In this document: positions 1 through 7,345 of the stretch, one piece after another
Position numbering within the stretch: position 1 is the first letter of the stretch
How the letters are laid out: every line of letters starts with the position of its first letter
Source of the DNA: Phycisphaerales bacterium UBA3190
GTDB taxonomy: Bacteria > Planctomycetota > Phycisphaerae > Phycisphaerales > UBA1924
Assembly (NCBI GenBank): GCA_002364005.1
Contig: DEXG01000034.1
Location: 1-64,000, forward strand
Length of the DNA: 64,000 nt
Direction: 5' to 3'
The notes under the pieces: model-generated
Seen by the model: the letters and a program-made list of their open reading frames with translations, nothing else
What the model was told of the DNA's origin: nothing
Database searches by the model: none
Position numbers and translations under genes: made by a program

Positions 1-57
1 CCGCCTTCGGCGGACCACCTCCCTCGTCCGCCAGAGGCGGATCGCGGGGAGGCACAA
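1..57 (+). repeat. Double-hairpin palindromic repeat, copy 1 (cut by window edge)
   Basis: First hairpin CCGCC-TTC-GGCGG at 1-13, then CCTCCC (18-23) pairing with GGGGAGG (46-52). The space between these arms holds a further hairpin TCCGCC-AGA-GGCGGA (27-41), absent from the other copies. The tail AGGCACAAC is shared with the copy at 1722-1777. The left end is lost at the window edge. It lies directly upstream of the first dockerin gene. Confidence 0.7.
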
Positions 58-167
58 CATTGCGACCAACTCCGTCAGCCGCATGCACCCGGGCTTCTCT
101 GAGATCATGCTTTGGAATCACCCGGTTGCTGGTACACTGGGCTCAAACACCCTTCTGGAGCGCTTGT

Positions 168-1490
168 ATGCACACAACAACCCGATTCTGTCTCCTGACG
201 CTGCTGCTGGGCCTGCTCGCCCCGATGGCGAGTGGCCAGTACTACTACCTCGCGAGCGAACTCTTTACGCCGAACCCGGCCACGGATGATGCGTACGGCA
301 TCGGTCTGGCGATGGATGACGCGTACATCGCGGTGGGCTCCTTTCAGGACGATGCTTCCTTCTATCACGACGGGCGGGTGTATCTCTACAGCGCCACGAC
401 CGGGGCGTACATCAGGACAATCCACGGCCCCAACCCGTTCGAAAATGGCGCATTCGGGATCGATCTCGCGCTGGATGGTGATCTGCTGCTCGTTGGATCG
501 CACACCGATCAGAACTCGAGCGTTTCGGGCGGGGCCGGGTACCTGTTCAATGTGCATACGGGCGACCTGCTCGCGGATTTCACGGCTGAGGTCGGGACCG
601 CGAGTGATCTCACCGGCCGGAGCGTGGCCATGCAGCAGCCGCTCGCGTTGCTCGGTGCCCCCGGGAACGACGAGCACGGCGAGGGCACCGGGGCGGTCCA
701 CGCGTTCCTGACCAACCAGCTCTTTCAGCTGACAACCATCTATCCCGACACGCCCGTCATCGATGAGCACTTCGGATCCAGCCTCGCGATCGACGGCGAC
801 TTCATCGTCGTGGGGGCGCCGCATTCATGGATCTCGCAGACGCAGACCGGTTCGGTCTATGTCTTCGATGTCAACACGGGCGTGCAGCTCCATCGCATCA
901 TTCCTCCCGGGGCCCAGCCCGGAGACTTGGTCGGGGACAGCGTGGATGTGCATGACGGCGTCATCGCGATCGGTGCGCCGTACCACACCAACGCGGGGTT
1001 GGGCGCATCGGGCATCGTGTACACCTACGACGCGGCGAGCGGGGCGTTGATCGAGACATACGAGCCGCCGACGCCCGCCGTGCTCCAGAAGTTCGGCACC
1101 GATGTCGCGCTCGACGACGGACGCCTGGTGGTGGGCTCGTCGTATTCATATGTCGATACGCCGTACAGCGGCAGCGTGTTTATCTTCGAGAACGGGGGCG
1201 TTGAAGAGGTCGTGACTTTCGGGCTCAGCGATGGTCAATCCTTTGGCGCGCATGTGGCGGCCTACGCCGGACGCACGGTCGCCAGCGGGACGGGGAGCGG
1301 TTCCGTTGAGGAGGGCTACGCCGCGCTCATCACGCGTTTCTGCGATGCGGACATCAACGCCGACGGGTCGCAGGACTTCTTCGATGTGTCGGCGCTGCTC
1401 AAGTACCAGTTCGATTACAACGGGGACGGGATGTTCAACTTCTTCGATGTCAGCGCGTTCCTCGCAGACTTCAACTCGGGTTGCATGTAA
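168..1490 (+). CDS. Secreted FG-GAP-type beta-propeller protein with C-terminal GC-type dockerin-like module
   Basis: About 440 residues. The ATG at 168 is chosen because a signal peptide follows at once (MHTTTRFCLLTLLLGLLAP, cleavage near ASG-Q); an upstream in-frame start at 60 would bury it. The body has about six repeats alternating FGxxxAxDG and VVGAPxxx strings, as in FG-GAP/integrin-alpha-like propellers, so an extracellular or cell-surface propeller is inferred. The last ~50 residues hold two EF-hand-like Ca loops (DINADGSQDFFD and DYNGDGMFNFFD) framed by an early Cys and a near-terminal GC, matching the GC-type dockerin described for Phycisphaerae. The ligand is unknown. It stands alone, with palindromic repeats on both sides. 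Confidence 0.85.
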   Translation: MHTTTRFCLLTLLLGLLAPMASGQYYYLASELFTPNPATDDAYGIGLAMDDAYIAVGSFQDDASFYHDGRVYLYSATTGAYIRTIHGPNPFENGAFGIDLALDGDLLLVGSHTDQNSSVSGGAGYLFNVHTGDLLADFTAEVGTASDLTGRSVAMQQPLALLGAPGNDEHGEGTGAVHAFLTNQLFQLTTIYPDTPVIDEHFGSSLAIDGDFIVVGAPHSWISQTQTGSVYVFDVNTGVQLHRIIPPGAQPGDLVGDSVDVHDGVIAIGAPYHTNAGLGASGIVYTYDAASGALIETYEPPTPAVLQKFGTDVALDDGRLVVGSSYSYVDTPYSGSVFIFENGGVEEVVTFGLSDGQSFGAHVAAYAGRTVASGTGSGSVEEGYAALITRFCDADINADGSQDFFDVSALLKYQFDYNGDGMFNFFDVSAFLADFNSGCM

Positions 1491-1544
1491 ATCGCCCTGC
1501 CCCTGTGCCTCCCTCCGGGCGGGGGGGGGCGAGTCTGGAAGTAT

Positions 1545-1682
1545 GGGTGCCACGGCTTGCTCCGCCCCCCGGGCGGACAAGCCGTGCGCTGAAGACCGAC
1601 CTGGGGGCAGCTTTCTCCAAAGGCCTACGACAAAGGCGGCGCACGGGTTGTCCGCCTATCGGCGGAGCAACCCGTGGCACCC
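1545..1682. repeat. 138-bp element with 22-bp terminal inverted repeats, copy A
   Basis: It starts GGGTGCCACGGCTTGCTCC and ends in the complement of the same 22 bases with one mismatch. Just inside, CGGACAAGCCGTGCG and CGCACGGGTTGTCCG form a second inverted pair, and each arm is itself a hairpin (CACGGCTTG...CAAGCCGTG). This gives a cruciform with two mirrored REP-like arms. Copy B at 3734-3871 has the same length. Homology with copy B continues to the right through the adjacent double-hairpin repeat, about 220 bp in total, so the two families moved or were duplicated together here. No transposase is present. Confidence 0.8.
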
Positions 1683-1721
1683 GGTTGGATAATCATCCTC
1701 ATACGAACTGCTCAGAAGACA

Positions 1722-1777
1722 CCCCTCCGATCCGCCTTCGGCGGACCACCTCCCCGCGAGGGCGCGGGGAGGCACAA
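1722..1777 (+). repeat. Double-hairpin palindromic repeat, copy 2
   Basis: CCCCTCCGA leads into hairpin one, TCCGCC-TTC-GGCGGA, then CCA and hairpin two, CTCCCCGCG-AGGG-CGCGGGGAG, then GCACAAC. This is the cleanest copy and can serve as the family reference. It is part of the ~220-bp segment also found at 3734-3962. Confidence 0.8.
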
Positions 1778-1945
1778 CACAACAACGAAGGAAGGGAGAC
1801 TCCCTTCCCTCCCTGGTGGCCGCACTGCGATCGGGATCACCCACCAAAGAGTGGGGGCGGGGGGTGGTGATCGTCGGCGATGATGGTTCTTGTCGGGCGG
1901 GGTTGGCGAAGTGTCGGCCTGTCCAGAACATGAAAGGGCATCATC

Positions 1946-2728
1946 ATGAACACCAGCACTATTGCCGCTCTGACACTCTGTTCCATCGCGGGGGCGAGCA
2001 CGCACGCCGCTGAGCGGGACTTCCTGTTTATCAACATCATCGGCAGCAGCGACATCATCATGATGGTCAACACCTGCGATGAGCCGCTCTCGCTCGATGG
2101 CTGGCGCATCTGCACCCAGAACTCGACCTCCGGGCCCGTCATGTCCGCGCCGGGGGCGCTCGACGGGATCGTGCTCGAGCCCAACGGGTCGTTCCTCATT
2201 CGCTATGACAACGATGCGCTCCCGAGTTTCCCATCGCACCACAACGCGTCGGACATCGGGCCGCTGGCTTCGTTCGAGCTTGACGCGTACGCGATGAGCT
2301 TCTACTTCCCCGATGATCAGGGGCAGGTCGATTTCGACAACCCCGATCAGATGAGCGACCACATCCAGTGGAAGCGGAACTTCGTCGGCGATGATTTCGC
2401 CGCACACACCTCGCAGGTCGCCCAGGACGCCGGGCTCTGGTTCGACGCCAGCGAGTGGATCTATGTGCGGGTGCACACCTACCTGATCGAGAACCAGGAC
2501 CGCGACTTCGGGCAGATGCACAGCCCCGACGATTACAATGTGATCTTCGAGTGCCGCGCCGATCTCTCGGACGACGGCCTGCTCGACTTCTTCGATGTCA
2601 GCGCCTTCCTCAACGCCTACATCGCGCAGGACCCCATCGCCGACACTACGAGGGACGGCAACTGGGACTTCTTCGATGTCTCGACATTCCTGAATCAGTA
2701 CAGCATCGGGCAGTGCCCGTCGTTCTGA
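1946..2728 (+). CDS. Secreted lamin-tail-like protein with GC-type dockerin module (paralogue 1)
   Basis: 260 residues with signal peptide (MNTSTIAALTLCSIAGASTHA). AAAGGG lies ~8 bases before the ATG. The central part, with NTCDEPLSLDGWRICTQN and later SFLIRYDND, has the look of a lamin-tail/LTD-like beta-sandwich (structural guess). The C-terminus carries two Ca loops (DLSDDGLLDFFD, DTTRDGNWDFFD) between Cys residues and ends QCPSF. It is closely similar along its whole length to the next gene, showing tandem duplication. It is probably exported and displayed on the surface through the dockerin-like end. No catalytic residues are recognised. Confidence 0.8.
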   Translation: MNTSTIAALTLCSIAGASTHAAERDFLFINIIGSSDIIMMVNTCDEPLSLDGWRICTQNSTSGPVMSAPGALDGIVLEPNGSFLIRYDNDALPSFPSHHNASDIGPLASFELDAYAMSFYFPDDQGQVDFDNPDQMSDHIQWKRNFVGDDFAAHTSQVAQDAGLWFDASEWIYVRVHTYLIENQDRDFGQMHSPDDYNVIFECRADLSDDGLLDFFDVSAFLNAYIAQDPIADTTRDGNWDFFDVSTFLNQYSIGQCPSF

Positions 2729-2818
2729 GCGATATTCAGCAGCGATCACACACCCAACGAACCACACAAGCTGCCCGGTATCCTCCGGGCGCGCACAACA
2801 CCCTGAAGGGGGTCCATC

Positions 2819-3610
2819 ATGATGACAAGCACACACACACGGGCCACGCTGGTCCTGCTCGCCGGCCTCAGTACCGCAGCACTCGGGGGCGACCGCGATG
2901 TGCGGGTACGCACCGTGCTCGGCCTCAACGACACCGTGTTCATCACCAACATGGGCTCCGAGCCCGTCTCGCTCGCCGGGTGGCGCATCTGCACCGAGAA
3001 CTCGACCTCCGGCCCGCAGCTCACCGCCCCGGGCGTGTTCGACCAAATCACGATGACACCGTTCAGCTCGATCTCGCTGCACTACGACGGCACGGCCCGC
3101 CCGGACATCGCCACACACTTCGCAAGCGAGGACATCGGCCCGGTCGCCCCGTTCGAGTTCGACGCCTACTCGATCAGTCTCTTCGCCCCCGATGCCCAGG
3201 GGCAGGTCGATATCACCAACCCCGACCAGATGGTCGAGCATGTGCAGTGGAAGCGGAACCTCGTGGACGACACCTTCACGACCGCCTGCTCCAGCGTCGC
3301 GGTCGACGCGGGGCTCTGGATCGACACGAACACCTGGATCACAACCCGCCTGCACACCTACCTCATCGAACAACTCGGCACAACCGCCCCCGCCGGCCCC
3401 GGCTCCCCCTATGACTACAACCTGATCTTCGAGTGCCGAGCCGACCTGTCAGACGACGGCCTGGTCGACTTCTTCGATATCAGCGCCTTCCTGAACGCCT
3501 ACATCACCCAAGACCCAGCCGCCGACTTCTCACGCGACGGCAACTTCAGCTTCTTCGATGTATCCCAGTTCCTCCAGCACTACAGCCAGGGCGCCTGCCC
3601 CGATCTGTGA
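2819..3610 (+). CDS. Secreted lamin-tail-like protein with GC-type dockerin module (paralogue 2)
   Basis: 263 residues; two adjacent ATGs (2819, 2822) follow GAAGGGGGT. It has a signal peptide ending near TAALG. It aligns with the preceding protein without large gaps: both share GWRICTxNSTSGP, QGQVDxxNPDQM and HxQWKRN, then the Cys-framed Ca loops DLSDDGLVDFFD and DFSRDGNFSFFD, ending ACPDL. The strictly kept central motifs argue for a conserved binding surface rather than filler. The pair sits between palindromic repeats and is followed by a probable terminator. Function unknown. Confidence 0.8.
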   Translation: MMTSTHTRATLVLLAGLSTAALGGDRDVRVRTVLGLNDTVFITNMGSEPVSLAGWRICTENSTSGPQLTAPGVFDQITMTPFSSISLHYDGTARPDIATHFASEDIGPVAPFEFDAYSISLFAPDAQGQVDITNPDQMVEHVQWKRNLVDDTFTTACSSVAVDAGLWIDTNTWITTRLHTYLIEQLGTTAPAGPGSPYDYNLIFECRADLSDDGLVDFFDISAFLNAYITQDPAADFSRDGNFSFFDVSQFLQHYSQGACPDL

Positions 3611-3671
3611 GTGGGGGGCATGAGCCGCTGATTCGCTCGTCCGATCGATGAGCACAATCCAGGCCGCCAAC

Positions 3672-3712
3672 ACCGCCAACCCAGAGGGGGGCGGGGTTGG
3701 TGGTCTTTGTTG
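3672..3712 (+). terminator. Probable rho-independent terminator after the paralogue pair
   Basis: ACCGCCAACCC (3672-3682) pairs with GGGTTGGTGGT (3694-3704) with one G-U, followed by CTTTGTTGTTGT. The T-run is interrupted, so efficiency is uncertain. Confidence 0.5.
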
Positions 3713-3733
3713 TTGTGGTTGATCTCCAAGACC

Positions 3734-3871
3734 GGGTGCCACGGCTTGCTCCGCCCCCCGGGCGGACAAGCCGTGCGTTGAGGATCGACATGGGGGGAGC
3801 TTCCTCCAAAGTCCTCCGACAAAGGCGACGCACGGGTTGTCCGCCTATCGGCGGAGCAACCCGTGGCACCC
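3734..3871. repeat. 138-bp element with 22-bp terminal inverted repeats, copy B
   Basis: Same structure and length as 1545-1682, including both nested inverted pairs; the core between the arms differs at scattered positions. Flanks on the left are unrelated to those of copy A, so the left boundary is at GGGTGCC. On the right, homology continues into the next repeat. No target-site duplication is evident. Confidence 0.8.
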
Positions 3872-3911
3872 GGTTGGACAACGATCCACACATGAACTGC
3901 TCATGAAGACA

Positions 3912-3962
3912 CCCCTCCGATCCGCCTATGGCGGACCACCTCCCCGCGGGGCGGGGGGAGGA
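3912..3962 (+). repeat. Double-hairpin palindromic repeat, copy 3
   Basis: Hairpin one is TCCGCC-TAT-GGCGGA; hairpin two is CTCCCC...GGGGGAG with a slightly shortened stem. Leader TGAAGACACCCCTCCG matches copy 2. Confidence 0.75.
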
Positions 3963-4010
3963 TGCAGTTAAATGCACCTGATCTAGATTCCCACCGCATC
4001 TCCGATTGCA

Positions 4011-4065
4011 CCCTCCCCCGGTCATCCGGGGGAGGTGGATTCGGCGCAGCCGAAGACGGAGGGGG
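4011..4065 (-). repeat. Double-hairpin palindromic repeat, copy 4 (inverted)
   Basis: Read on the minus strand: CCCCTCCGTC, hairpin TTCGGC-TGC-GCCGAA, CCACCTCCCCCGG-ATGA-CCGGGGGAGGG. Both stems differ in sequence from copies 2 and 3 but remain fully paired. It lies head-to-head with copy 5. The rest of 3963-4260 holds nothing else recognisable. Confidence 0.7.
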
Positions 4066-4113
4066 TCTTGTTATGCGTCCTTCTCTTCAGAACCTGGGAT
4101 GACTTCAGAAGAA

Positions 4114-4168
4114 CCCCTCCGACCTCGGCTGCGCCGAGCCCACCTCCCCGCGAGGGCGCGGGGAGGGA
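4114..4168 (+). repeat. Double-hairpin palindromic repeat, copy 5
   Basis: CCCCTCCGA, hairpin CTCGGC-TGC-GCCGAG, CCCACCTCCCCGCG-AGGG-CGCGGGGAGG. Stem one again carries paired changes relative to copies 2 and 4. Confidence 0.75.
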
Positions 4169-4260
4169 CAATCGCAACCATCACAACCAAGTTCGCCAAC
4201 CCCGCCCCCAGCCCCTGGCGGTCTTCCTCCACGCCAGTCGACCCCTCCTACACTCCCCAT

Positions 4261-4806
4261 ATGGCCACCACCTCGTCACCCTACGACATCATCAAAACCC
4301 AGGACATTTGTGCACAGACCGGGCGGGAGATCGCCGTCGGGGAGGAGCACATCGCCGCGCTCATCGAGACGCCAGAAGAAGAAGCACTCGTCCGCGTCGC
4401 ATACACCCTCGACGCGTGGGAAAAGGGACCCAACCTGCCGCCCGAGGCCTCGCTCTTCGGCTTCTGGAAACGCGTCCTCCCCGAGCACAACGAGCAGCCC
4501 AAGCAGCTCGTCTCGCCCGATGAGATGTTCGACCTCTTCGAGCAGCTCGCCGACACCACCGATCCGCGGCAGGTCACCTTCCGATACCTGCTCGCCCTGA
4601 TCCTCATGCGCAAGAAGGTCCTCGTCTATGAACGCTCGACCCCGCCATCGGGCGATGAGCCCGGGCTGCTGGTGCTGCGTCAGCGTGTCAAGGGCGGCGA
4701 GGGGCCGCTGTTTGAGGTCGTGGACCCCGGGCTCGACGACGAGGCCATCACCGCCGCGTCCGAAGAGATCGGGCAGGTCATGAACCTCGACGAGAACAAC
4801 ACATGA
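4261..4806 (+). CDS. Conserved hypothetical protein (planctomycete type)
   Basis: 181 residues from ATG 4261; the reading frame is open from 4006, but the upstream part is repeat DNA, so the later start is preferred. It is soluble, with no signal peptide. It opens with DICAQTGREIAVGE, then GFWKRVLPEH and FRYLLALILMRKKVLVYE, and ends with an acidic helix. I recall similar planctomycete proteins of unknown function next to envelope lipoproteins (from memory, not checked). Its stop overlaps the ATG of the following lipoprotein gene (ATGA), indicating translational coupling and perhaps a shared envelope-related job. No catalytic motif is recognised. Confidence 0.75.
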   Translation: MATTSSPYDIIKTQDICAQTGREIAVGEEHIAALIETPEEEALVRVAYTLDAWEKGPNLPPEASLFGFWKRVLPEHNEQPKQLVSPDEMFDLFEQLADTTDPRQVTFRYLLALILMRKKVLVYERSTPPSGDEPGLLVLRQRVKGGEGPLFEVVDPGLDDEAITAASEEIGQVMNLDENNT

Positions 4807-5690
4807 ACCGACCAACCCCGATCATCACCGTGCTGCTCATGCTCCCCGTGATCCTGCTCTGGGGCTGCAGCGCTCCGGGCAAGGTCGATATCTCCAAGCT
4901 CGGCCCGCCGCCGAGTGCACAGGAACTGGCCGAGCGGCACAACGCACGCATCGCACCGCTCGACACCCTCTGGGCACGCGTGAGCGTCCGGGCCAAGGGC
5001 ACCTACGACGACGGCACTGGCTACGAGGAACAGGGCGAGGGCCACCTGCAGATCGCACGCCCCGAAAGCGTCTCCCTCTCGATCGGCAAGCTCGGCGAGA
5101 CCTACTTCGTGTTCGGCGCCTCCGCCGAGTCCTACTGGTCGTTCAACCTCGCCGATGCCGACCACAGGGTCATGCTCGCCGGTGATATGGACCGCGTGAC
5201 CCGTGCCAAGGCCAACGCCCTGGGATTGCCCGTGCATCCGGCCGAGATCATCGCACTCTCCGGCCTGTCCAAGATCGACATGGCCACCGCGGGCGGCACC
5301 CGCTGGCGTGAGGACGGCAAAGCCGTCGGCATCCGCGTCCCCGGGCAGTGGGGGAGCATGATGCTCTGGTTCGACCAGCGGACCGCCACCGTCGTGCAGG
5401 CCCAGGCATTCGACGCGGACAACGAGCTGATCGCGACTGCCGAGCTTTCACGCTACAAGGACGCGACCATCCCGGGCGAACTGCCCGTGCTCGTCCCCGG
5501 CAAGATCGAGATCACCACACCAAACGACGACGGCTTCGTCCGCATCGAACTCAGCGAGCCCGAGCGCCGCGATATCCGTCCGATGGTCTTTCAGCCCGAC
5601 CGGCTGCGTCGGGGCTACCGTGTCCACGAGGTGATCGACCTCGACGAAGCGCTGGAAGACGAACCCACCGACAACGAGCCCACCCCCTGA
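4803..5690 (+). CDS. Outer-membrane-type lipoprotein, LolA/DUF4292-like
   Basis: 295 residues with a clear lipobox, LLWG-C with the acylated Cys at position 22, so it is a lipoprotein. The mature part has long alternating beta strands (ARVSVRAKGTYDDGTGYEEQ, HLQIARPESVSLSIGKLGET) of the half-barrel kind seen in LolA/LppX/DUF4292 lipoprotein carriers; this assignment is by pattern only. It overlaps the preceding gene by four bases, and the next gene starts one base after its stop, so a three-gene operon is likely. A role in lipid or lipoprotein handling across the periplasm is inference. Confidence 0.8.
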   Translation: MNRPTPIITVLLMLPVILLWGCSAPGKVDISKLGPPPSAQELAERHNARIAPLDTLWARVSVRAKGTYDDGTGYEEQGEGHLQIARPESVSLSIGKLGETYFVFGASAESYWSFNLADADHRVMLAGDMDRVTRAKANALGLPVHPAEIIALSGLSKIDMATAGGTRWREDGKAVGIRVPGQWGSMMLWFDQRTATVVQAQAFDADNELIATAELSRYKDATIPGELPVLVPGKIEITTPNDDGFVRIELSEPERRDIRPMVFQPDRLRRGYRVHEVIDLDEALEDEPTDNEPTP

Positions 5691-5691
5691 C

Positions 5692-7248
5692 ATGCCCATG
5701 CGTGCCCTGATTTCGTTCTTCGTCGCGCTGCTGATCGCCTCCCCGATCGTGAGCGCCCAGTCCGATGCGCCGCTGATCGCCGCGAGCATCAGCGATAGCA
5801 GCGCCCGAGCGTGGACCATCTATCAGAACACGCAGGAAGAGAATATCCTGGTGCTCATCGCGCCCCGCAACGAGGTGAGCGGCACCCGCGTACCCATCGA
5901 GGCCGCCCCGCCCGGTCAGGTCCAGGCCATGCGGGCCCTGGGCAGCCGCGACCCGCTGGCCATCGCCGCCATCGGCGATCGGGTTTACCTGGTCTACCCG
6001 CCGACCTACGCCGAATCGACACGCCTGATGCGGGTCTACAGCGCCACCGCCCTGCCGGGCAGCGTGGGCGGGCTCTGGGTCATCGACCCACCGACCCGCC
6101 TCGACGCCGAGCCGGCGATCAGGGGCGAGGCCGTGCTGGTCGACCTGCAGGCCACGCGGGACACGCTCTACGCGCTGCTCAACGACGACGGCACGGCCCG
6201 GCTCCTCCAGCTTCAAACCACCGACTGGGTCGATATTGAACTCCCCGATTCGATCAACACCCGCCGTCTCGATCTCGTGGCGATGGGCGATCGGTTGGCC
6301 CTGGTCGATCGCTCCGGCCCCGCGTTCGCCGCGTATGTCTACGACGCCACAACCCTGCAGTGGACCCCGCTGCCCGACACCCTGCCGATCGGGCTGCATA
6401 CCCAGCTGATCCCTGGCGAGCGGGCCATCGGGGCCCTCGACTGGGATGAAGACCAGGCCGCCCGCCTGCGGGTCTGGTCCGAGTCGGGCATCTTCCAATA
6501 CGCCACCCAGTCCGGACCACCCGCCGATGCCCGCTACGCCCTGCTCGATTCCAGCGACACGCTGGTGGGCGTGCGCACACTCCCGGCGGACCCCGAGAAC
6601 CCGGAGCAGGGCACCGTGGAACTGCTGGAATATGACGCCCGCACGCTGGCCGAGCGATTCCGAGGCCCACCCGTTGCCAGCGCCCCGGTGACGCCCGAGG
6701 AGTTCCGCTTCCTCGTGGGCATGATGATGCTCATCATGCTGGGTGTGCTCGTGGTCGTGATCCTGCCCGATCGCACCGACGCGATGAGCATCCCCGAATC
6801 ATGCGTATTGGCCGACCCGGGGCGACGCCTCATCGCCACAATGCTCGACGCGGTCATCGTCGCCAGTCTGGTCGGGTGGGCGTTCGATGTGAGCGCCTCA
6901 GAGATCCTGACCCTGGCCGTGATCGTCCGCCCCGACAACGCGTGGGCCGTGATCCCCATCACGATCATCACCGGGCTCACGATGGGCACGCTGGGCGAAT
7001 GGCTGCTGGGCCTGACCCCGGGCAAGCTGCTCATGGGCCTGCGGGTCGTCCGTGCCCAGCCCGATGTGATCCAGCACCCCCGGTTCTGGTCGGCACTGGT
7101 CCGCAACATCGTCAAATGGGTGCTCCCACCCGTGGCCGCGCTGGCATTGATCGATCCCGAGACCCTGCACCGCGGTGATCGGGCCTCCCGATCGCTGGTG
7201 GTCATGCCCAGACCCACCCCCTTGCCGCCTGCTGACGATCAGGGCTGA
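5692..7248 (+). CDS. Secreted-domain/RDD fusion membrane protein
   Basis: 518 residues. It has a signal peptide ending VSA-QS. Residues ~25-335 are a beta-rich extracytoplasmic region with repeated GDRxxLV and LLxLQTTD-type strands that may be a propeller. A transmembrane helix lies at ~340-362 (FLVGMMMLIMLGVLVVVILP), then an RDD domain (~378-505) with the Arg-containing start DPGRRLIATMLDAV and PGKLLMGLRVV. RDD proteins are three-helix membrane proteins of mostly unknown transport-like roles. The large N-terminal ectodomain is unusual for the family. The start lies one base after the lipoprotein stop. Substrate unknown. Confidence 0.8.
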   Translation: MPMRALISFFVALLIASPIVSAQSDAPLIAASISDSSARAWTIYQNTQEENILVLIAPRNEVSGTRVPIEAAPPGQVQAMRALGSRDPLAIAAIGDRVYLVYPPTYAESTRLMRVYSATALPGSVGGLWVIDPPTRLDAEPAIRGEAVLVDLQATRDTLYALLNDDGTARLLQLQTTDWVDIELPDSINTRRLDLVAMGDRLALVDRSGPAFAAYVYDATTLQWTPLPDTLPIGLHTQLIPGERAIGALDWDEDQAARLRVWSESGIFQYATQSGPPADARYALLDSSDTLVGVRTLPADPENPEQGTVELLEYDARTLAERFRGPPVASAPVTPEEFRFLVGMMMLIMLGVLVVVILPDRTDAMSIPESCVLADPGRRLIATMLDAVIVASLVGWAFDVSASEILTLAVIVRPDNAWAVIPITIITGLTMGTLGEWLLGLTPGKLLMGLRVVRAQPDVIQHPRFWSALVRNIVKWVLPPVAALALIDPETLHRGDRASRSLVVMPRPTPLPPADDQG

Positions 7249-7345
7249 AGCCCACCCCCCCGAATGTCCGATACCAGTTATCAGCCCCCCGATGGGCCTT
7301 GGTGCGCGTGCGCCCAGGCCCCGCGAAAGGACCCCGAGCACCACC

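Larger units (their letters stand above)
1491..1945. other. Intergenic region with two repeat families
   Basis: No credible gene in this 455-base gap. It contains the 138-bp inverted-repeat element (1545-1682), a double-hairpin repeat (1722-1777) and a separate perfect 9-bp palindrome GGAAGGGAG-A-CTCCCTTCC (1790-1808). AAAGGG near 1935 is the likely ribosome binding site for the next gene. No clear promoter is visible. Confidence 0.6.

Noticed and set aside
1545..1690. Integron attC site
   Set aside because: A GTTGGAT/GTTGGAC core-like string follows each 138-bp element, and inverted arms are present, but there is no RYYYAAC at the left end, no integron integrase, and the genes between are not cassette-like.
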